DNA of 43,468 nucleotides from a virus, in IMG/VR virus record IMGVR_UViG_3300044941_000221, positions 1 to 43,468 of that record; one strand, 5' to 3'. Below the pieces are notes generated by a model. The model did not search any database. It saw only the letters and a list, made by a program, of their open reading frames with translations, and was not told the origin of the DNA. A program made the translations under genes and the position numbers. Every line of letters begins with the position of its first letter. Position 1 is the first letter of the stretch. Below, piece after piece: positions 40,134 through 43,468 of this stretch.

Positions 40134-40436
40134 TTATTTGACAATCTTCCACCCCTCAGGCATCGGCCTGCCATGTGGCCACATCACACACCCGGCTCGC
40201 TCATCACGTTTGAACCAGAGAATTGAGAACCTCGCAGCCTCCTGTGGCTTGACCTTTCGAGCGATGATCAAGAAATCTCCATTCGGCTCAGCAATTAGGA
40301 CATCCGCATAGTAATTTCGAATTCGCACTTTCCAACCTCGATCGAGTGCACGTTTCGCGTACTCCCTCGCCCGATCCCACTTGCAAGCCACAATTTTACG
40401 CTCAATCTCATCTCGTTTCGCAATCACTTCCCACAT
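40134..40436 (-). CDS. Hypothetical protein
   Basis: 100 residues, basic at first (A-K-R-D-E-I-E-R-K-I), then mixed helix and strand with W-K-V-R-I-R-N-Y-Y-A-D-V. W-P-H-G-R-P-M-P-E-G-W near the end is a recurrent motif in phage proteins of unknown role. Little can be added. Confidence 0.5.
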   Translation of the reverse strand: MWEVIAKRDEIERKIVACKWDRAREYAKRALDRGWKVRIRNYYADVLIAEPNGDFLIIARKVKPQEAARFSILWFKRDERAGCVMWPHGRPMPEGWKIVK

Positions 40437-40692
40437 TCTCCGCTTGCCTTTCTAATGTTCGGGTAACCACATTCTGATCTATTTTTCCTGTTGAGCAGAT
40501 TTTGCTAGCGTCACTGACACCTTTGGTCCGCGATGTTTTTACCAGGAAAATTCCTAGGTATTCTCCGAGTCGGATTGTGGAAAGCTTGTTCATGGAATCC
40601 GGTAACCGCTTGACCGAGAAGATTTATCCGCCTAGCATGAAGGGAACCTCCTAGCGAAAACTCCCTGCCACTTGTTTTCAATAGGATGCAAA
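40437..40692. other. Intergenic region before the excisionase-like gene
   Basis: A 256-base gap between divergent genes. It contains AAAACTCCCTGCCAC (40657-40671), an exact copy of a 15-base sequence at 36951-36965 near csrA. Possible promoters for both neighbours, but none stands out. A 61-codon minus-strand frame (40408-40593) lacks a good ribosome site and overlaps the next gene. Confidence 0.4.
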
Positions 40693-40962
40693 ATGAGTGA
40701 GTTACCCGCACTGGATCACGTCTACACGATCCAAGAATTGGCGGACCATCTTAAGGTTTCGCCCTACACAGTCGCGTCTCTAATCGACTCTGGTCGGTTA
40801 AAGTCGCTGCCTAATCTTTCGGCCAGCACAAAGAAAAGAATCAGGCGGGTAACTCATTCTGCTTTGCTTGAGTTCCTGAGCCAGGAAGCAGAGCCAAAGC
40901 ATCGAAAAAAGGAATTGCCATTGCCTCCACCGTCGCAACGAAGGTTGAAGTTAGCCAAATGA
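40693..40962 (+). CDS. Excisionase-like HTH protein
   Basis: 89 residues from ATG 40693 (AGGA six bases upstream). Y-T-I-Q-E-L-A-D-H-L-K-V-S-P-Y-T-V is a HTH_17 winged helix, followed by V-T-H-S-A-L-L-E-F-L and a basic Pro-rich tail. It faces the integrase gene convergently and is the best recombination directionality factor in the window. Confidence 0.7.
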   Translation: MSELPALDHVYTIQELADHLKVSPYTVASLIDSGRLKSLPNLSASTKKRIRRVTHSALLEFLSQEAEPKHRKKELPLPPPSQRRLKLAK

Positions 40963-41018
40963 CAGGTAGTTGTGATTACGGGAGTGGCAATTCACTATTG
41001 CCGATCGCCACATCAAAT

Positions 41019-42065
41019 TTATTGTTTCGTCCTTTCGACCGCAATCCTAACAGCCTCCAATCGCATCGGATCGTCACAAGCATCGAGGTGCGAATACACC
41101 TTTGCTACCATCGTGGAATCCTTGTGACCAAGTAATGCAGCCACGGTGGGCATTGAAGCCCCATGCAATAGTGATTCAGTTGCAAAGGTATGCCGATAGG
41201 CATACATCACCAAAGATGGATCGAGTTTCAATTCGACCTTCATTCTAGAAAACCGCCGCACAAGCCCATCTTTCTTCCAGGCTTCTCCAGTTGGAGAGCG
41301 AAACAAAGGTCCACTCGGTCGAGAGTGAGAGAGAATCGAAACCAGAGTCTTCAAACAGGGCGAGGGCCTAACGATTAACTTTTTGCCGGTTTTCTTTCCC
41401 GTCTTATGACGGGCGAAAACCCAATCCCCATGGTTGGTCACGTGTTTGGCAGTAAGCTCGCGAATCTGTACTGGCCGGACCCCTGAATGCCATAGCGCAA
41501 TTAACACCAGACCAAAAGGCCTACGGTTCTTCCTGCCGGTCCTGGTTGCCTTAACGCATCGTTCGTGAGTAGCTCGGTCTATAAGCACAATCCGAGGTTC
41601 CGGCGTTTCGGAACGATGAAGGAGAATGTCGGAGGCTGGTATCCATCCTTGCAGGTGAGCCCATCGGTACGCACGAAGCACAAATTGGGCCGCGTCACGC
41701 TTCCGAGCCACCGACCAAGTGTATTCCTTCACGCCCCGCTTTCGTTTCGTATTGAGCCATTTGTCGAGCTCAAGGCAGGTTACATCTCTGAGTCGTCGCG
41801 TAGGTCCGAAATGGTTAGCAAACGAAGAGAGGAGTGATACTGCTTTTTGGTATCGTTCTTTGGAGGCCTGGATTTCGTAGAAGGCCAACCAACGTTCAAA
41901 GATCGCTTCGACGGTGGCATCTTGATGTTTGTAGTCCGCCATGGCACGCATCCGTTCCCACAAATCAAAGGCTGTTTGTTCGACCGGATCAAGACGGATG
42001 TTTGCTCCACGATCATCCTTGATGTACCAGCACTTCCTTGCCTTCCAAAAAAACGGTTTCTTCAT
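41019..42065 (-). CDS. int: Tyrosine integrase
   Basis: 348 residues from ATG 42065, with GAGG nine bases upstream; a start ten codons earlier is possible. An N-terminal arm-binding-like domain, a core-binding helical domain and a catalytic domain with Arg in H-S-G-V-R-P (residue 197), the R-H-T-F box with Arg291, His314 in L-L-G-H and the nucleophile Tyr324 in V-Y-S-H-L. The first box-II His is Tyr (Y-A-Y-R), a known tolerated change in some subfamilies. It should act at the tRNA-Arg-like attP upstream. Confidence 0.9.
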   Translation of the reverse strand: MKKPFFWKARKCWYIKDDRGANIRLDPVEQTAFDLWERMRAMADYKHQDATVEAIFERWLAFYEIQASKERYQKAVSLLSSFANHFGPTRRLRDVTCLELDKWLNTKRKRGVKEYTWSVARKRDAAQFVLRAYRWAHLQGWIPASDILLHRSETPEPRIVLIDRATHERCVKATRTGRKNRRPFGLVLIALWHSGVRPVQIRELTAKHVTNHGDWVFARHKTGKKTGKKLIVRPSPCLKTLVSILSHSRPSGPLFRSPTGEAWKKDGLVRRFSRMKVELKLDPSLVMYAYRHTFATESLLHGASMPTVAALLGHKDSTMVAKVYSHLDACDDPMRLEAVRIAVERTKQ

Positions 42066-42150
42066 GCTTGGTGTCCTCAAAAAGTAGGGGAGCAAGCTTA
42101 CCCAGGAAAGATGACACGTCAGGTCACTTAGTACGGGTCAAGAAAAGTTT

Positions 42151-42170
42151 AGTATCAATTTTGGTATCAG
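42151..42170. repeat. Direct repeat, left copy flanking attP
   Basis: AGTATCAATTTTGGTATCAG; a one-base-shorter copy lies at 42358-42376. Each contains GTATCA twice. They flank the attP-like core at 52 and 94 bases and may be integrase arm-type sites or DNA-bending sites. An inverted relation (AGTATC with GATACT) is also seen here. Confidence 0.6.
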
Positions 42171-42221
42171 ATACTAAACGGAGCTGACGCCGAAGATAGG
42201 TTTCATCAAGGAAAAACCTAG

Positions 42222-42264
42222 TACCCCCGGCAAGGTTCGAACTTGCGACCTCAGCTTTAGGAAA
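42222..42264 (-). other. attP core: 3' half of tRNA-Arg(CCT)
   Basis: On the minus strand, TTTCCTAA...AGCTG is the anticodon loop and 3' anticodon stem of a tRNA with anticodon CCT, followed by a 5-base variable loop, the T-arm GCAAG-TTCGAAC-CTTGC and the acceptor strand CGGGGGT with discriminator A. The 5' half of a tRNA is missing: the bases before the loop (CTC) do not pair with AGCTG. Such half tRNAs in front of an integrase gene are typical attP cores, so the phage probably integrates into a host tRNA-Arg(CCT) and restores it. Confidence 0.8.
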
Positions 42265-42357
42265 GAGGCTCCCAAGTGAATATCCTCAAAATTCACTGGA
42301 GTTTCTACTTTGTGCACCGTGGAAAACTTGTTGAAATTGCCACGTCACGCAGCCGAT

Positions 42358-42376
42358 AGTATCAATTTGGTATCAG
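42358..42376. repeat. Direct repeat, right copy flanking attP
   Basis: AGTATCAATTTGGTATCAG, one T shorter than the copy at 42151-42170. It overlaps the stop codon of the glycosyltransferase-like gene. Probably an integrase or accessory-protein binding arm. Confidence 0.6.
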
Positions 42377-43468
42377 TGTCTAACCCATCGAGATCTGCTG
42401 TATTGCCACTCTGGCCCCTCTAGGGAATCTCGAAAAGCTGGGGTTGCGTATTCGATCGCAATTCCAAGGTTCTCTGCTATCCATCGCTGACCAAAAAACC
42501 AATCTTCATTGTGCCAGTTTTGCTTGTGATTGCGATGGAACAGTATCGGAGAATGAACGATGTTTAACTTAATGCCATGATGACGCATTAGCGCGGGAAC
42601 TGCATAGTCCCACATCGCATGCCCAATCGCAAACGGGAAATCGTCCGGAAGTAACATTGCTTGCTTCGGGGTGAAACTGAAGGCATCCAGACCATAGCGG
42701 AACTCCGTGACAACGTAGGGGCTTTCTATGTCGTAATTCCATCGCACCCCCACAAATTGCGTTGACTCATCGACCTGTAACCAATCGTTAGATCCTCGTA
42801 GTTCACAATCGGAGTTGATTAACAAAACTGCTCTGTCGAGTTCGACGGCTGTTCGTGCTAACTCTTGGATACGTTGCGTTGGGTAAGCGAAGCATGTCGC
42901 GACCTCATTCGACGATATGAACTCGACCGTCGGAAAATGCTCTTTCAACACGGCAATCTCTTCGTCGGTATTCTTTGCAAACACCTGCAATCCAAAACGT
43001 TCCCAAGATTGAACGCACTTTTGCTGATTTTCCAGACTGTGCCTATTGGGGGACAAGGCAGTTATGGCAACAATGTCGTTTCTCTTAGCGTTCTCCACAT
43101 TCCTGAGATTGTAAATGTTCATTACCTCGGTGAGCTCGAAGTTGTCCTTACCAAGCTTTTTGTTGACTGCTGACTTCAATCGCCATTTCCACTCGAACGA
43201 TACCGTCTTGCCTGGATGATTAGATTGTAAAAACGACTCGTAAAAGCTCTTGCAATCGCAACCATAACTAGGAATTCCACGAGACCATTCACACAGATCA
43301 TCAAAACTATGCACTTTTCCAAAGAGATCGTCCCAGAGTTGACGGCCTTTGACCGCTAGTTCCTCACGACTCTGAACAACACGGTATCGTTTCTTTCGAT
43401 CTCCTTCGTTACGCTGCCCTGGACCACGGTTTTCTTCCCATGCTTGAAAATACTCTGGTTTGGTTCGA
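42373..43468 (-). CDS. Glycosyltransferase-like protein crossing the window join
   Basis: The main part of a 390-residue protein whose start is at 157 across the join. A GTG at 43314 is in frame but the true start is the ATG overlapping the tail gene. Residues about 140-390 are of GT-A-like build: I-V-A-I-T-A-L-S-P-N at the first strand, then a long helix, V-L-L-I-N-S-D-C-E-L (a D-x-D-like acidic site) and later F-A-I-G-H-A-M-W-D-Y and H-S-P-I-L-F-H-R-N-H. It is the last gene of the virion operon, ending against an attP arm. It may modify the virion or the host surface. Certainty about the enzyme class is limited. Confidence 0.6.
   Translation of the reverse strand, partial: RTKPEYFQAWEENRGPGQRNEGDRKKRYRVVQSREELAVKGRQLWDDLFGKVHSFDDLCEWSRGIPSYGCDCKSFYESFLQSNHPGKTVSFEWKWRLKSAVNKKLGKDNFELTEVMNIYNLRNVENAKRNDIVAITALSPNRHSLENQQKCVQSWERFGLQVFAKNTDEEIAVLKEHFPTVEFISSNEVATCFAYPTQRIQELARTAVELDRAVLLINSDCELRGSNDWLQVDESTQFVGVRWNYDIESPYVVTEFRYGLDAFSFTPKQAMLLPDDFPFAIGHAMWDYAVPALMRHHGIKLNIVHSPILFHRNHKQNWHNEDWFFGQRWIAENLGIAIEYATPAFRDSLEGPEWQYSRSRWVRH
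43389..43468. repeat. Terminal direct repeat, right copy
   Basis: Exact copy of bases 1-80; see the left copy for its interpretation. Confidence 0.95.

Noticed and set aside
40408-40593. A 61-residue minus-strand gene
   Set aside because: No convincing ribosome site, 29-base overlap with the next gene and no recognisable features; it might be real but cannot be supported.
42222-42270. A functional second tRNA gene
   Set aside because: Only the 3' half folds. The bases 5' of the anticodon loop do not pair with AGCTG and no acceptor 5' strand or D-arm follows, so it is read as an attP core.

Overview
The window looks like the complete genome of a temperate, tailed double-stranded DNA phage. 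The last 80 bases repeat the first 80 exactly, and one gene reads in frame across the join, so the molecule is a closed or circularly permuted unit of 43,388 bp. The host is probably a planctomycete of the Pirellula/Rhodopirellula type. The evidence is a DUF1580-like protein, a GYF_2-plus-DUF4282-like membrane protein, a csrA gene and several protein styles typical of that group. The host call is an inference from protein families. The single attP-like site is the 3' half of a tRNA-Arg(CCT), which fits an excised or packaged form better than an integrated prophage.

Layout. Almost everything is on the minus strand, so it is read from high to low coordinates. From 37.4 to 28.2 kb lies the early region: a zinc-ribbon protein, a tRNA-Met-like gene (CAT), csrA, a YqaJ-type exonuclease with a RecT annealing protein, an SMC/Rad50-like ATPase, many small genes, a T5orf172-domain protein and a DUF1376-type replication protein with its partner. 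From 28.1 to 25.1 kb is a run of membrane and exported proteins around a papain-like cysteine peptidase, the best lysis candidate. From 25.1 to 20.1 kb come the terminase small subunit, five fibre-like or structural genes and the terminase large subunit. From 18.1 kb to 0.15 kb, continuing over the join to 42.4 kb, is the virion operon: Mu-I-like protease/scaffold, decoration protein, major capsid protein (followed by an intrinsic terminator), gp36-like connector, tail completion, tube, tape measure, tail proteins, portal, MuF protein, distal tail proteins and a glycosyltransferase-like gene. No sheath gene is recognised and the tape measure is short, so a siphovirus with a short tail is most likely.

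Three blocks run on the plus strand. At 18.4-19.9 kb a four-gene cassette (YMNQEKK-type protein, HAD 5'-nucleotidase, two HTH proteins) splits the late genes in two. At 37.6-38.6 kb a second zinc-ribbon protein and a membrane protein diverge from the early operon; the inverted repeats between the two zinc-ribbon genes look like a lysis/lysogeny switch that does not use a standard CI/Cro pair. At 40.7 kb is an excisionase-like gene. Between the last two blocks, on the minus strand, lies an accessory DprA-plus-phosphoribosyltransferase module whose PRTase carries one in-frame stop. The tyrosine integrase and attP close the circle.

The most striking item is the 1,212-residue portal protein. Its first ~470 residues are a Mu gp29-like portal. 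The rest is a SAP-like helix pair, a ParB-like domain with an NGHHR motif, a long helical stretch and a zeta-toxin-like P-loop kinase. This joins a 'polyvalent' conflict module to the part of the virion through which DNA leaves. The second most interesting item is the papain-like peptidase in the probable lysis region of a phage with no recognisable peptidoglycan hydrolase.
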